Source of the DNA: DATGEP01 sp035310125 | GTDB lineage: Bacteria; Chloroflexota; Ktedonobacteria; Ktedonobacterales; JADMIN01 | Assembly (NCBI GenBank): GCA_035310125.1 | Contig: DATGEP010000096.1 | Location: 9,911-73,910, forward strand | DNA: 64,000 nucleotides | Direction: 5' to 3' | Part shown: positions 42,665 to 50,703 of the stretch, one piece after another | Position numbering within the stretch: the first letter of the stretch is position 1 | Layout of the letters: each line of letters starts with the position of its first letter | Made by a program: the position numbers and the translations under genes | Notes under the pieces: model-generated | The model's database searches: none | The model's input: the letters and a program-made list of their open reading frames with translations, nothing else | What the model was told of the DNA's origin: nothing

Positions 42665-42763
42665 GATTGACGCCCCGGCTTCTTCTCACGCGGACGCGGA
42701 AGGGGCATAGCAATAGATGGTGGCTGCGGTGAATATCGCGACTGGAGCAAGAGGCATGCGGGC

Positions 42764-43267
42764 ATGAGTGAGCAAACGGGTACCCCGGATATAGCGCCGC
42801 AAATACCCGAGGTGGCGGCAGTCGCAACCAGCGCGGAGCGACCGGTGCGTAAGCCGAGCATGGCCGCGCGCGTGCTGGCGGCGAGCGCACATCTCGCGAC
42901 ACTGGTGAGCATTCCCGGTCTGCTCGTGGCGCTCGCGATCTGGCTTGTCAACCGCAAACGCTCGGCGTTCGTCGCGCATCATGCGCGCCAGGCGGTCGTC
43001 TGGCAGATACTTTCGAACGTGCTCTTGCTCGTCTTCGTCGTGTTACTGATCGGTACGGCGCTTCGCGAGCTCGGCGGCACCCTCAACGCGAAAGGCAGCG
43101 CGGGGCAAGCTGACCTGGTGAAGCTTCTCGGCTCGCTCGTCGGTCTCTATGTCGTGCTGCTCGGCGCGCTCATCATGTGCTGGATCTCGGCAATCCTGGG
43201 CGCGTTCGCGGCGTTGCGGGGCCGCGGCTTCCGTTACCCTTTCATCGGGCGCAAGCGGCGCGGATAA
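42764..43267 (+). CDS. DUF4870 family membrane protein
   Basis: 167 residues. A disordered N-terminus (1-30) is followed by three to four membrane segments and the DUF4870 signature: SAHLATLVSIPGLLVALAIW, LVNRKRSAFVAHHARQAVVW, then a long hydrophobic pair and CWISAILGAFAALRGRGFRY. Function of the family is unknown. It stands between the YdjM-like gene and the threonine dehydratase gene, in the same direction. Confidence 0.82.
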   Translation: MSEQTGTPDIAPQIPEVAAVATSAERPVRKPSMAARVLAASAHLATLVSIPGLLVALAIWLVNRKRSAFVAHHARQAVVWQILSNVLLLVFVVLLIGTALRELGGTLNAKGSAGQADLVKLLGSLVGLYVVLLGALIMCWISAILGAFAALRGRGFRYPFIGRKRRG

Positions 43268-43387
43268 GAAAGCTATCCGATGCGGTAGAGAGGACACGGC
43301 GCAAACGGAGGAGTGCGGTGGACAAGAGCGGCGTCTCTGCCTCCTCGTTCGTTGATGGTTGAGAACATGAAACGGGAGAGATAGGGC

Positions 43388-44362
43388 ATGACGACCGAGC
43401 AAACGGGGTTCGCGGCGACGTTCGAGGATGTGCTGGCGGCGGCGGAGCGGCTACGCGGCAAGGCGCACCACACGCCGGTTCATACGGCGCATAGCCTGGA
43501 TGACGCGGCGGGCATGGGCGTATGGCTCAAGTGCGAGCAGTTCCAGCGCGGCGGCGCCTTCAAGTTTCGCGGCGCCTTCAACAAGATCGCGACTCTTCCC
43601 GCGAAGCAGCGCGAGCGTGGCGTCATCGCCTTCTCATCGGGCAACCACGCACAGGCAGTAGCCCTCTGTGCCCGCATCTTCGGCGTTCCGGCCGTGATCT
43701 GCATGCCCACGGATGCCCCCGCCGTGAAGGTAACGGCGACCCGTGGCTACGGCGCCGAGATTGTGCATTATGACCGCATGAAAGATGACCGCGAGGCGCT
43801 GGCGCGGCGACTGGCGGAAGAGCGCGGACTGACCCTTGTGCCGCCGTACAATGATCCCGCCATCATTGCCGGGGCCGGCACTGCCGCGCTGGAGCTATTG
43901 GAGGAGCAGCCAGAGCTGGATGTCATCGCGGCGCCCGTTGGCGGTGGCGGTCTTATCTCCGGCACGAGCCTCGCGGCGCGGGGCAAGCGGCCCGGCATCC
44001 ATGTCGTCGGTGTGGAGACAGAGGCAGCAAACCACGCCTATCTGTCAAAGGTCCGCGACGAGCGCGTCACCATCTCGCCGCCAGACACGATTGCCGATGG
44101 CATTCGCACGGTGGCGCTTGGTACGCTCACGTGGCCTATCGTCGAGCGCAATGTGGACGCGGTGGTGCTGGTCAGCGATGAAGAGGTGAAAGAGACGATG
44201 CGCTTCCTGTTGCAGCGTCTCAAGCTGGTGGTTGAGCCGACGGGCGCCGTGGCCGCCGCCGCCGCCCTCACCGGCAAGCTGCGTCGCTTCGGGGGGCGCG
44301 CCGGCATCATCCTCTCCGGTGGCAACGTGGCGCCGGAGGTGCTGTGTGATGTGTTGTCTTAG
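43388..44362 (+). CDS. Threonine/serine dehydratase (PLP fold type II)
   Basis: 324 residues, single catalytic domain without the C-terminal regulatory ACT-like part of biosynthetic IlvA, so closer to catabolic TdcB or serine racemase. Substrate and PLP motifs: EQFQRGGAFKFRGAFNKI (Lys Schiff base in FKFRGA), FSSGNHAQAVAL (substrate carboxylate loop), APVGGGGLISGTSLA (PLP phosphate) and IILSGGNVAPE near the end. It deaminates threonine to 2-oxobutyrate. The stop overlaps that of the convergent NUDIX gene by 4 bases. Confidence 0.93.
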   Translation: MTTEQTGFAATFEDVLAAAERLRGKAHHTPVHTAHSLDDAAGMGVWLKCEQFQRGGAFKFRGAFNKIATLPAKQRERGVIAFSSGNHAQAVALCARIFGVPAVICMPTDAPAVKVTATRGYGAEIVHYDRMKDDREALARRLAEERGLTLVPPYNDPAIIAGAGTAALELLEEQPELDVIAAPVGGGGLISGTSLAARGKRPGIHVVGVETEAANHAYLSKVRDERVTISPPDTIADGIRTVALGTLTWPIVERNVDAVVLVSDEEVKETMRFLLQRLKLVVEPTGAVAAAAALTGKLRRFGGRAGIILSGGNVAPEVLCDVLS

Positions 44363-44805
44363 CGCTCGCCGCGCTGTCTTTCCTCAGTAGCCGAAGGTCC
44401 GGCCGGCACGCGCAACGCCACAGTGGGAAGCCCATCCATGCCATCGGAGACGCGGCGGGCGTGCTCCGTGAAGGTATTGGTGGGGAGCGCATCTGGCGGG
44501 AAAAACCGCACGTCGCGCGTTTCGTCGCTCGTGGCTAGCGCGCCACCCGCGACGGTGCACGCGAAGACGAAAATGAGATCGTTCTTGTGCGGCCAACAAT
44601 AAACGCCAGTCAGGCGCTCGACAAGCACATCCAGCCCGGTTTCCTCACAGACTTCGCGGACGACCCCCTGCCAGGGCGTTTCGCCCGCCTCGACGCCGCC
44701 ACCGGGCAGGCCCCAATAATCACAATCGCGACGGTAGCCCAATAATACGCGCCCTTGATCGTCGCGGATGATGGCAAAGGCGCCGATGCGAAACGTATGC
44801 TTCAT
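44359..44805 (-). CDS. NUDIX hydrolase
   Basis: 148 residues. The Nudix box is complete: GGGVEAGETPWQGVVREV then CEETGLDV (pattern GX5EX7REUXEEXGU). The start MKHTFRIGAFAIIRDDQGRV and WGLPGGGVEAG suit ADP-ribose or NDP-sugar type NUDIX enzymes; the exact substrate cannot be read. Only 12 bp separate it from the upstream lipoprotein gene on the same strand. Confidence 0.92.
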   Translation of the reverse strand: MKHTFRIGAFAIIRDDQGRVLLGYRRDCDYWGLPGGGVEAGETPWQGVVREVCEETGLDVLVERLTGVYCWPHKNDLIFVFACTVAGGALATSDETRDVRFFPPDALPTNTFTEHARRVSDGMDGLPTVALRVPAGPSATEERQRGER

Positions 44806-44817
44806 CGGGCTTCCCGC

Positions 44818-45489
44818 TCAACTGCCGATTGGGACGGGCGGCGTTGGAGACGGGGTGGTAGTGGTATTGGCCGGCACCCAGTCTACATCGGCCTGGAGTG
44901 ACTTGAAGACGTTCTGTAAGTCGCTCTGCGACTGGCGCGAGGCGATGGCGATGCTGGTGTTCGCGATGACGCCGAGGCAGATGGAGGTGTCGCTGCCGGG
45001 TGTCTGGGTGGCGGGCGTCGCGGTCTGCGTCGCAGAGCCGCTCGTGCCCTGGACGCACGTGAGCTTATCAGAGACGCCGGATCGCTTAGGCGCTTCGGAG
45101 AAGCTGATAGGCACACCGTTCGGAAGATCATACGTGATCTTGAATTGACCGCCAAAGATGGGATCATGGATGGAGCCACCAGCCAGCACGAGGCATGAGC
45201 TCTTGGGCAGGGTCGTGGGCAGATAGGTGGTGAAGCCAAGCTGACCCTTCACGTCGTCCCATTTCGTGAGCGTGGCCTGATTTGTGGTGCTGTTATCCTG
45301 AAAGTTGATCAGTGGCTTGTCACACCAGGCGAGCTGGCTGAGTGCGACGTTGTTGGTGTTGTTGCCGGAGCTGGAGCCGCCACCAAAGAGGTCGCATCCC
45401 GCTAGCGCGACCAGCAGCACCAGCACGAGCGCACTCAACGAGACCAGCGCCGTTCGCCGCGAGCGCTGAATCGAAGATGCCTGCGTCAT
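44818..45489 (-). CDS. Lipoprotein of unknown function
   Basis: 223 residues. Signal peptide with basic start (QRSRRTAL), hydrophobic core (VSLSALVLVLLVAL) and lipobox LAGC with Cys near 32; mature part starts DLFGGGSSSGNN, a flexible Gly/Ser/Asn linker. The soluble domain has four Cys (AWCDK, SSCLVL, KLTCVQ, SICLGV) that could form disulphides outside the cell. The C-terminus is Thr/Pro-rich. No family recognised. Confidence 0.8.
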   Translation of the reverse strand: MTQASSIQRSRRTALVSLSALVLVLLVALAGCDLFGGGSSSGNNTNNVALSQLAWCDKPLINFQDNSTTNQATLTKWDDVKGQLGFTTYLPTTLPKSSCLVLAGGSIHDPIFGGQFKITYDLPNGVPISFSEAPKRSGVSDKLTCVQGTSGSATQTATPATQTPGSDTSICLGVIANTSIAIASRQSQSDLQNVFKSLQADVDWVPANTTTTPSPTPPVPIGS

Positions 45490-45616
45490 ATCGTGTAGTT
45501 TCCGTTCTCTCTGCGTGTCCCGTGCCGCTGGGCATCCCCACTATCGGGCGAGCGGCTTCCGCGCGGCTGACTCCACCGCAACAAGTATAACGCACGGCGG
45601 TTGGCGGAAGGTTTCG

Positions 45617-46339
45617 TTAGGCGAGACGAACACGTCGCGCCAGGCGGATAAGTGGTCCCAGCGCAGGCTCGGCGATAGGACGGACGGCGGCGGCGGCGCC
45701 ACCAGCGATGGCGCCTGACGCGGCGCCGCCAAGGATGTCGCCAGGATAGTGGACGCCGACGTAGACGCGAGAGACACCGATGTACGCTACGGCGAGCAGG
45801 CCCAGCACAGCGAGAATAGTAACAACCGCGGCGAGACGACTCAGCACGGCGAATTCGGGCGAATTTGCGCTAGCCATGCGGCGCAGTGGCAGAATGACGG
45901 TCATGAGATAAAGCACGAGAATGGTGGCGACGGCGGCAATGACCGTTTCATGGTCGCTGGGAAATGCCGCATCGGCGGGGTGGGGCACTAATTGGTGCAC
46001 GATGCCAGGATGCGAGACGAACGGACGCGGCTCGAAGAGCAGGTTGCCGATAGTGAGGGTGAGAAGAATGCCAAGGACGACGGCGAGACAGCCCAGCAGC
46101 GCAAACCGCTGCCCCTGCGCACGCGCTTGCGCCACGAAAGATCCGCCCGTCCCTTTGCCGGTGGGAACGCCTTGCGCCCGCGACAACAGGCTGAGCCAGA
46201 GCATGAGCAGCAGCAGGGGCGCCAGAAAGATGACGTCATTCGCGCCGAAGATCATGAGCTGCCCCAGAAGAGAATGCGAGGAGGCGGGTTGATTGATGGC
46301 CTCGAAGAGATTCCAATTGACGGTGAGTATCTCGTTCAT
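45617..46339 (-). CDS. PAP2-family membrane phosphatase
   Basis: 240 residues from ATG 46339, with AAGGA upstream. About five to six membrane segments. Active-site motifs of the PAP2 superfamily: LLFEPRPFVSH (motif 1 RP; its Lys is not obvious), AAFPSDHETVIAA (PSGH replaced by PSDH, catalytic His kept) and GVSRVYVGVHYPGDILGG (SRxxxxxHxxxD). It probably dephosphorylates undecaprenyl-diphosphate or a phosphatidate-type lipid at the outer membrane face, BcrC-like. Confidence 0.9.
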   Translation of the reverse strand: MNEILTVNWNLFEAINQPASSHSLLGQLMIFGANDVIFLAPLLLLMLWLSLLSRAQGVPTGKGTGGSFVAQARAQGQRFALLGCLAVVLGILLTLTIGNLLFEPRPFVSHPGIVHQLVPHPADAAFPSDHETVIAAVATILVLYLMTVILPLRRMASANSPEFAVLSRLAAVVTILAVLGLLAVAYIGVSRVYVGVHYPGDILGGAASGAIAGGAAAAVRPIAEPALGPLIRLARRVRLA

Positions 46340-46490
46340 AACCTGTTCCTTGGCGACGCTCTCGTAACGGAAGCCGCGCCTGGTACGGCCAAACCGCGCA
46401 CGGGCCTTCCCCGGTATCTCGCCCGCATATGTTAACACAGCGTTAAAGGAATGTAATCATCGGTAGCCGTGAGCGTGCGGCGGACAGAGA

Positions 46491-47780
46491 TCACAGGTCG
46501 AGGACGCGACGGCCCTTGATGGCAAGCTGGAGAGCAAAGCGCAGCTCGGGGTCGTCCAGGTCGCGGCCAAGGAGCGCATGGGCGCGGTTGAGGCGATAGA
46601 GCAAGGAGTTGCGGTGGAGATTGAGGCGGGTGGCCGCGCTGGAGAGGTTGCCATTGCAGGCGAAGACGACATCGAGCGTTTCAACCAGCTCGGCGCCGAG
46701 GCGCTTTTCGGCGAGCAGGGGCGCGAGAGTGCGCTCGACGAAGGGAGCGAGGTCGCCGCTGTCGCGCAGGGCGAGCAGGAGCCGGTAGACGCCCAGATCG
46801 GTGGGGCGAGCGATGCGGCGCGGACCGAAGATAAGCTGGCCAAGACGGGCGGCGTCGCGCGCTTCGATGGCGGCGCGGTGGATCTGGCTCGGCGCGGTGG
46901 CGGGATCGCTGAGGCCGCCGGCCCATGCGGGCGCGGTGGCGTCATCGCCCAGGGTGCGCGCGAGGAGGAGCGCGGCGCGCTCCGTTTGCTCTGGCAGGCC
47001 GCGATCCTGGCGGCCTAGCGGAAGGAGCGCGGCTATCTGGGAGTCGCGGGCGCGCGCCCAGGCTCCCATGCCCGCGGCGACGGATTCGGCGACCTGTGTG
47101 GCAAGCGGATCAGGGGATAGAGACGGTTCGCCAGCAGGTTGCGTTTCCGGTGTGGGGAGCTCGATCCAGAGGACGGCGTGCGGCTGGGTGAGGTCGTAGC
47201 CGAGCTGGAGGGCACGGGCACGCATGGCGGCATCTCCGGCGTAGGTGCCGGTGAGCAGCGCGTCGAGCGCCTCACCGCGCAGGGTATCGCGGAGACGAGC
47301 GGCGTAGCGTTCGGGTGGCTCGGCGACGGGCAGCGGGCGGTCGCGCTGCGTGATGATATACGCAATGACCGCGCGCTCGATCTCGGCAAGGGGGGCGCCG
47401 GACGGCAGGGCGATAAGGGCGACGCTCAGGTCGTCGGCGCGCGCGCGCGCTTCATCCAGGGCGAGCGTGTCCGCGGATGGGATCGCGCCGCTGTCGAGGC
47501 CGGCGACGACGATGGCGGAGACGCCAATCTCGGCGAGCTGCTCGACGACGGCGGGCAGCGATAGCTCAACGAGCTGGGTGCGCAGGGCGCGGAGCGTGGC
47601 GAGCGAGAGAAGGGCTAACTCGTCGCCCTGGAAACCCTCGAAAGCGGGGAGGCGGGCACGCATCGTGCTGGCCCAGGTGACGAAGCGCGTGAGGCCGCGC
47701 TCACCGGCGAGGAGACGCCCCCGCCAGCGCTCAAGCAGGTTGAGCACGTCGCGCACGGTGACGGCTCCGGTCGCGGTCAC
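46491..47780 (-). CDS. PucR-family transcriptional regulator
   Basis: 429 residues from GTG 47780, which has AGGAGG seven bases upstream; the frame runs back to 47879 without a ribosome site. N-terminal PucR-1 domain (VTVRDVLNLLERWRGRLLAG, then FEGFQGDELALLSLATL), a middle CdaR/GGDEF-like region (HAVLWIELPTPETQ) and a C-terminal HTH_30 (VFACNGNLSSAATRLNLHRN, SLLYRLNRAHALLGRDLDDP). Known members activate purine, amino-acid or sugar-acid catabolism. No catabolic operon is adjacent. Confidence 0.9.
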   Translation of the reverse strand: MTATGAVTVRDVLNLLERWRGRLLAGERGLTRFVTWASTMRARLPAFEGFQGDELALLSLATLRALRTQLVELSLPAVVEQLAEIGVSAIVVAGLDSGAIPSADTLALDEARARADDLSVALIALPSGAPLAEIERAVIAYIITQRDRPLPVAEPPERYAARLRDTLRGEALDALLTGTYAGDAAMRARALQLGYDLTQPHAVLWIELPTPETQPAGEPSLSPDPLATQVAESVAAGMGAWARARDSQIAALLPLGRQDRGLPEQTERAALLLARTLGDDATAPAWAGGLSDPATAPSQIHRAAIEARDAARLGQLIFGPRRIARPTDLGVYRLLLALRDSGDLAPFVERTLAPLLAEKRLGAELVETLDVVFACNGNLSSAATRLNLHRNSLLYRLNRAHALLGRDLDDPELRFALQLAIKGRRVLDL

Positions 47781-47921
47781 GGGCACGCCTCCTGAGAATA
47801 GGGCAATGAAACAGGGACTCAGGAATGGAGGAACGGAGAGAGTTGCAATGTCCTGAGTATACGACAAGGCGCCGCTCATCCGGGTGGAAGTACCGGGATG
47901 GCGGCGCCAGCGTTGCGCGAG

Positions 47922-48029
47922 CTAGCGGCGGGATGGCGCTGGCTTGACCTGGGCGGCGTGCGCTTTCTCGTCGCGCTTCTTTGCTTTCTTGAGATGCTTG
48001 TGCCAGGCGACCCGTTTGGTTTTGTTCAT
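47922..48029 (-). CDS. Small basic protein (35 aa)
   Basis: A short frame starting MNKTKRVAWHKHLKKAKKRD and ending KPAPSRR, with CAGGAG nine bases before the ATG. It is 40 percent Lys/Arg/His and resembles very small ribosome-associated basic proteins in composition, though no family was assigned. It is too short for routine gene callers. It lies between the TPR protein gene and the pucR-type gene on the same strand, and a stem-loop repeat (48048-48071) lies just upstream of its ribosome binding site. Confidence 0.55.
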   Translation of the reverse strand: MNKTKRVAWHKHLKKAKKRDEKAHAAQVKPAPSRR

Positions 48030-48047
48030 CGGTACTACTCCTGAATA

Positions 48048-48071
48048 GGGCGCCCACCGGACGCCCCTACA
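48048..48071. repeat. CGCCCCTACA stem-loop repeat, copy C (intergenic)
   Basis: GGGCG (48048-48052), loop CCCACCGGA, CGCCC (48062-48066), then CTACA. It shares the 3' decamer CGCCCCTACA and the GGGCG stem with two copies inside miaB (50099-50122 and 50137-50161). Confidence 0.65.
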
Positions 48072-48100
48072 CGGTTGTGAGAAAAGCTGGCTGGCGGTGG

Positions 48101-48937
48101 CTACTCCTCGGATTCGGTGAAGCCGGCCTCTTCGAAGTCGGGTTCGTGCGCATCGTCGTCTGAGTCATCGTCGTCGCTATCGGTGTATTCGCCTTCCTCG
48201 TTTAGCTCGTCCTCGTCGTCGAGATCGCGCCGGAGCATCGTGTCTTTGATGTAGCCACGAACCATGTCGCCGGGAGCGACTTGCTGCGAGGAGAAGCTGA
48301 CTTTGCCGAACATGCTGGGATGCTGGAAAGTCTCGCGGATGATGATGCGGACCTGGCGCTCGTTCAGCTCGGAGATACCGGCGGCGTACTGGTTGCCGGA
48401 ATCCATGAACTTGATGAGGCGATTAGCCAGGCGCGCCTCAACGCGGCCGATGCGGACACCGGCGCCGTTGCGGACGTAGAGCAGGTTATCCTCGCGGTCC
48501 AGGTAGACCTGATCGCCAGCAGTGAGGCGGGCGAGCACATCGCGACCGGCGACATCTACGAGATCGGTGAAGCCGGTCTTGCCGGTCTCTTCGATGAAGA
48601 GCCGGGGATCAATGCGTTCGTGCGCGGTGGGCGCGGTCTGTGGAGCTTCGCCGAGGTGAGACAGCCGCTCCAGGTTTTTCCGCGCAATGTTGTTGGTAGG
48701 ATCTATCTCCAGCGCCTGCCGGTAGGCATCTTTCGCCGCGCCATAGCGACCAAGCTCGCTGAGCGCTTTGCCCAGACGATTGAGCGCGCTCAGGTCGCGC
48801 GGGACGGCGCTGAGCAGACGCTGGTTCGCGTCCGCGGCCTCTTCCCAGTTACTTTCCAGCGCCAGCCGGATCGCCCGCTCGGTCAGCTCGCGGGTGAGGC
48901 GTGCCTTCTCTTCCGGCTGGTACGTTGCTTGGGTCAT
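48101..48937 (-). CDS. TPR protein with conserved C-terminal domain and acidic tail
   Basis: 278 residues. Two TPR-like units (about 12-85; NQRLLSAVPRDLSALNRLGK, AYRQALEIDPTNNIARKNLE) are followed by a compact domain (about 110-225; RLTAGDQVYLDREDNLLYVR, then GRVEARLANRLIKFMDSGNQ) and a very acidic tail of Asp/Glu/Ser (about 235-278). I do not know the middle domain. Acidic tails often contact basic partners such as ribosomal proteins, and a tiny basic protein gene is next downstream. GGGAG precedes ATG 48937. Confidence 0.75.
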   Translation of the reverse strand: MTQATYQPEEKARLTRELTERAIRLALESNWEEAADANQRLLSAVPRDLSALNRLGKALSELGRYGAAKDAYRQALEIDPTNNIARKNLERLSHLGEAPQTAPTAHERIDPRLFIEETGKTGFTDLVDVAGRDVLARLTAGDQVYLDREDNLLYVRNGAGVRIGRVEARLANRLIKFMDSGNQYAAGISELNERQVRIIIRETFQHPSMFGKVSFSSQQVAPGDMVRGYIKDTMLRRDLDDEDELNEEGEYTDSDDDDSDDDAHEPDFEEAGFTESEE

Positions 48938-48990
48938 CTCCCTGTATTCTCCTCCTCAATGCCCGCCTTCAGGTGGGTCAGTCGCATATA

Positions 48991-50703
48991 TTACCGTGAA
49001 AGTAGACGACCCTGCAACGACCATGGTGTCGTTTTCTCAATTTGTACCGGAACGAGATCCCCTGGACGCACATCGGCGCGAGTTGCGACTCTAGTTTCGC
49101 CTCTTGTCGAGGTGGAAGACGAGAGCACGGCAACTCCTATGTCAGAACCGGCGTGTTCGTTACGCGGCGCTTGAGATGTCGCGCTGGGTTTCGTGGCGGG
49201 GAAAAATACCAGCTTATTGGTGCGCGTGCGCCCGCGCCATTGATGCTGGCCGCCGGCGACTTGATGTGTCTCGATAAGCACCTCTTCGACGCGACCCTGA
49301 TACGGCTCGTTCTGTTCGCGGGCGATGTGCTCCTGCACCGCTTCGACCGCGTGGAGGCGCTGCTTTTTTACCTCCAATGGCACGTCGTCTTCCCATTTAT
49401 ACGAGAGGGTGCCGGGGCGCGGTGAGTATGCGGCGACATGGACGACATCGAAGCGAATCTCTTCGAGCAGGTCCAGTGTATGTTGGAACTCCTCCGCCGT
49501 CTCGCCGCAGAAGCCGACAATGACATCCGTAGAGAGTGAGACACCGGGCCACCAGGCGCGGAGGCGCCCGATGAGCGCGCGGTACTCGGCCAGCGTGTAG
49601 CCACGCCGCATGCGCTGAAGGACGTTGTCGTCGCCATGCTGAACGGGGATGTTCACATGCTCGCAGACCTTGGGCAGCGACGCCATCTGCTGTATCATCT
49701 TGTCGGTCATGTGGCGAGGATAGGAGGTCATGAAGCGTATCCGCTTGAGGTCATCAATCTCGCTAAGGCGCTCCATGAGATCGCCAAGATCGCCGTTGGC
49801 AGGCAGGTCAAGACCATACGCTTCGACGGTCTGACCAAGCAGGGTCAGCTCGCGAGCGCCGAGCGTGACGAGGTCGCGCGCCTCTTCGAGCAGCTCGTCC
49901 ATGGGGCGGCTGCGCTCGACGCCCCGCCGCGACGGGACGATGCAGTATGAGCAGACTTTGTTGCAGCCGAGAACGACGGGCAGGAACGCGGCAGGGCCGC
50001 GCATCCGCATGCCGGTGGCTTCGGCGGTGGGGTAGTGCAGGTCGCGTGCGGCGGGGCGCGGCGTGATTTGCATGGGAGATTTTATGTCCGAGACCGCTGG
50101 GCGCACGCGGTGCGCCCCTACACCATCGCTATCGGCGGGCGCAGCAGGCAGCGCCCCTACAGCGCCGTCGGGTGTGTCGGCATCACCGTCGTCGGGGAGA
50201 TATTCGCCGTTGCGGCGGAGCGGCGTGACTGGCAGCGCGGCCATAGGGAGCATGGGGAGGCGCTCGGAGACGCCGATGGTGCGGGGCGCGCCGAGGTCGG
50301 CGAAGTCTACGCAGCCTTCACCGGCGATAGGGGTCCAGCGCTCTTCGAGGAAGCGCGGGAGGATATCGGCGCTCTCGACCTTGAAGAAGAGGTCTACGGT
50401 GGGATAGCGCTTCTTGAGGTCGTCAATGGTGCGCTGGTTGCCGATCATGCAGCCCATCATGGCGACGAGCAGATCTTGCCGGCGCTTCTTCGCGTGGCCG
50501 AGCAGGGAAAGCTGACCGTGGGCGCGCTTTTCAGGTTGCTCGCGAACGGAGCAGGTATTGAGGACGACCAGGTTGGCGGCGTCCATATTCGGAACTTCTT
50601 CCCAGCCGAGGCTATCGAGGATGCCGGAGACGCGCTGAGAGTCGGCCTGGTTCATCTGACAGCCGACGGTCCAGATGTGATATTTGCCGGTGGCGATGCT
50701 CAT
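48991..50703 (-). CDS. miaB: tRNA-2-methylthio-N6-dimethylallyladenosine synthase MiaB with repeat-derived insert
   Basis: MiaB adds the methylthio group to i6A37 of tRNA. 570 residues, longer than the usual 440-480. N-terminal UPF0004 cluster Cys: TVGCQMNQ, LNTCSVRE and MMGCMIG. Radical-SAM motif GCNKVCSYCIVPSRRG lies near residue 247, about 90 later than usual, because residues about 125-235 are a low-complexity insert containing GAVGALPAAPADSDG and GVGAHRVRPAVSD, encoded by two stem-loop repeats. The C-terminal TRAM domain also has an extra loop (KPSATSQAPRNEHAGS). The start overlaps the def stop (ATGA). MtaB/RimO are less likely given QMNQADS and RRGVERSRP. Confidence 0.92.
   Translation of the reverse strand: MSIATGKYHIWTVGCQMNQADSQRVSGILDSLGWEEVPNMDAANLVVLNTCSVREQPEKRAHGQLSLLGHAKKRRQDLLVAMMGCMIGNQRTIDDLKKRYPTVDLFFKVESADILPRFLEERWTPIAGEGCVDFADLGAPRTIGVSERLPMLPMAALPVTPLRRNGEYLPDDGDADTPDGAVGALPAAPADSDGVGAHRVRPAVSDIKSPMQITPRPAARDLHYPTAEATGMRMRGPAAFLPVVLGCNKVCSYCIVPSRRGVERSRPMDELLEEARDLVTLGARELTLLGQTVEAYGLDLPANGDLGDLMERLSEIDDLKRIRFMTSYPRHMTDKMIQQMASLPKVCEHVNIPVQHGDDNVLQRMRRGYTLAEYRALIGRLRAWWPGVSLSTDVIVGFCGETAEEFQHTLDLLEEIRFDVVHVAAYSPRPGTLSYKWEDDVPLEVKKQRLHAVEAVQEHIAREQNEPYQGRVEEVLIETHQVAGGQHQWRGRTRTNKLVFFPATKPSATSQAPRNEHAGSDIGVAVLSSSTSTRGETRVATRADVRPGDLVPVQIEKTTPWSLQGRLLSR
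50099..50122. repeat. CGCCCCTACA stem-loop repeat, copy A (inside miaB)
   Basis: GGGCGCAC (50099-50106), loop GCG, GTGCGCCC (50110-50117), then CTACA. A perfect 8-bp stem. In miaB it encodes GVGAHRVRPA. Confidence 0.75.
50137..50161. repeat. CGCCCCTACA stem-loop repeat, copy B (inside miaB)
   Basis: GGGCGC (50137-50142), loop AGCAGGCA, GCGCCC (50151-50156), then CTACA. It starts 38 bp from copy A, same orientation and same coding frame class (AVGALPAAPA). Confidence 0.7.
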
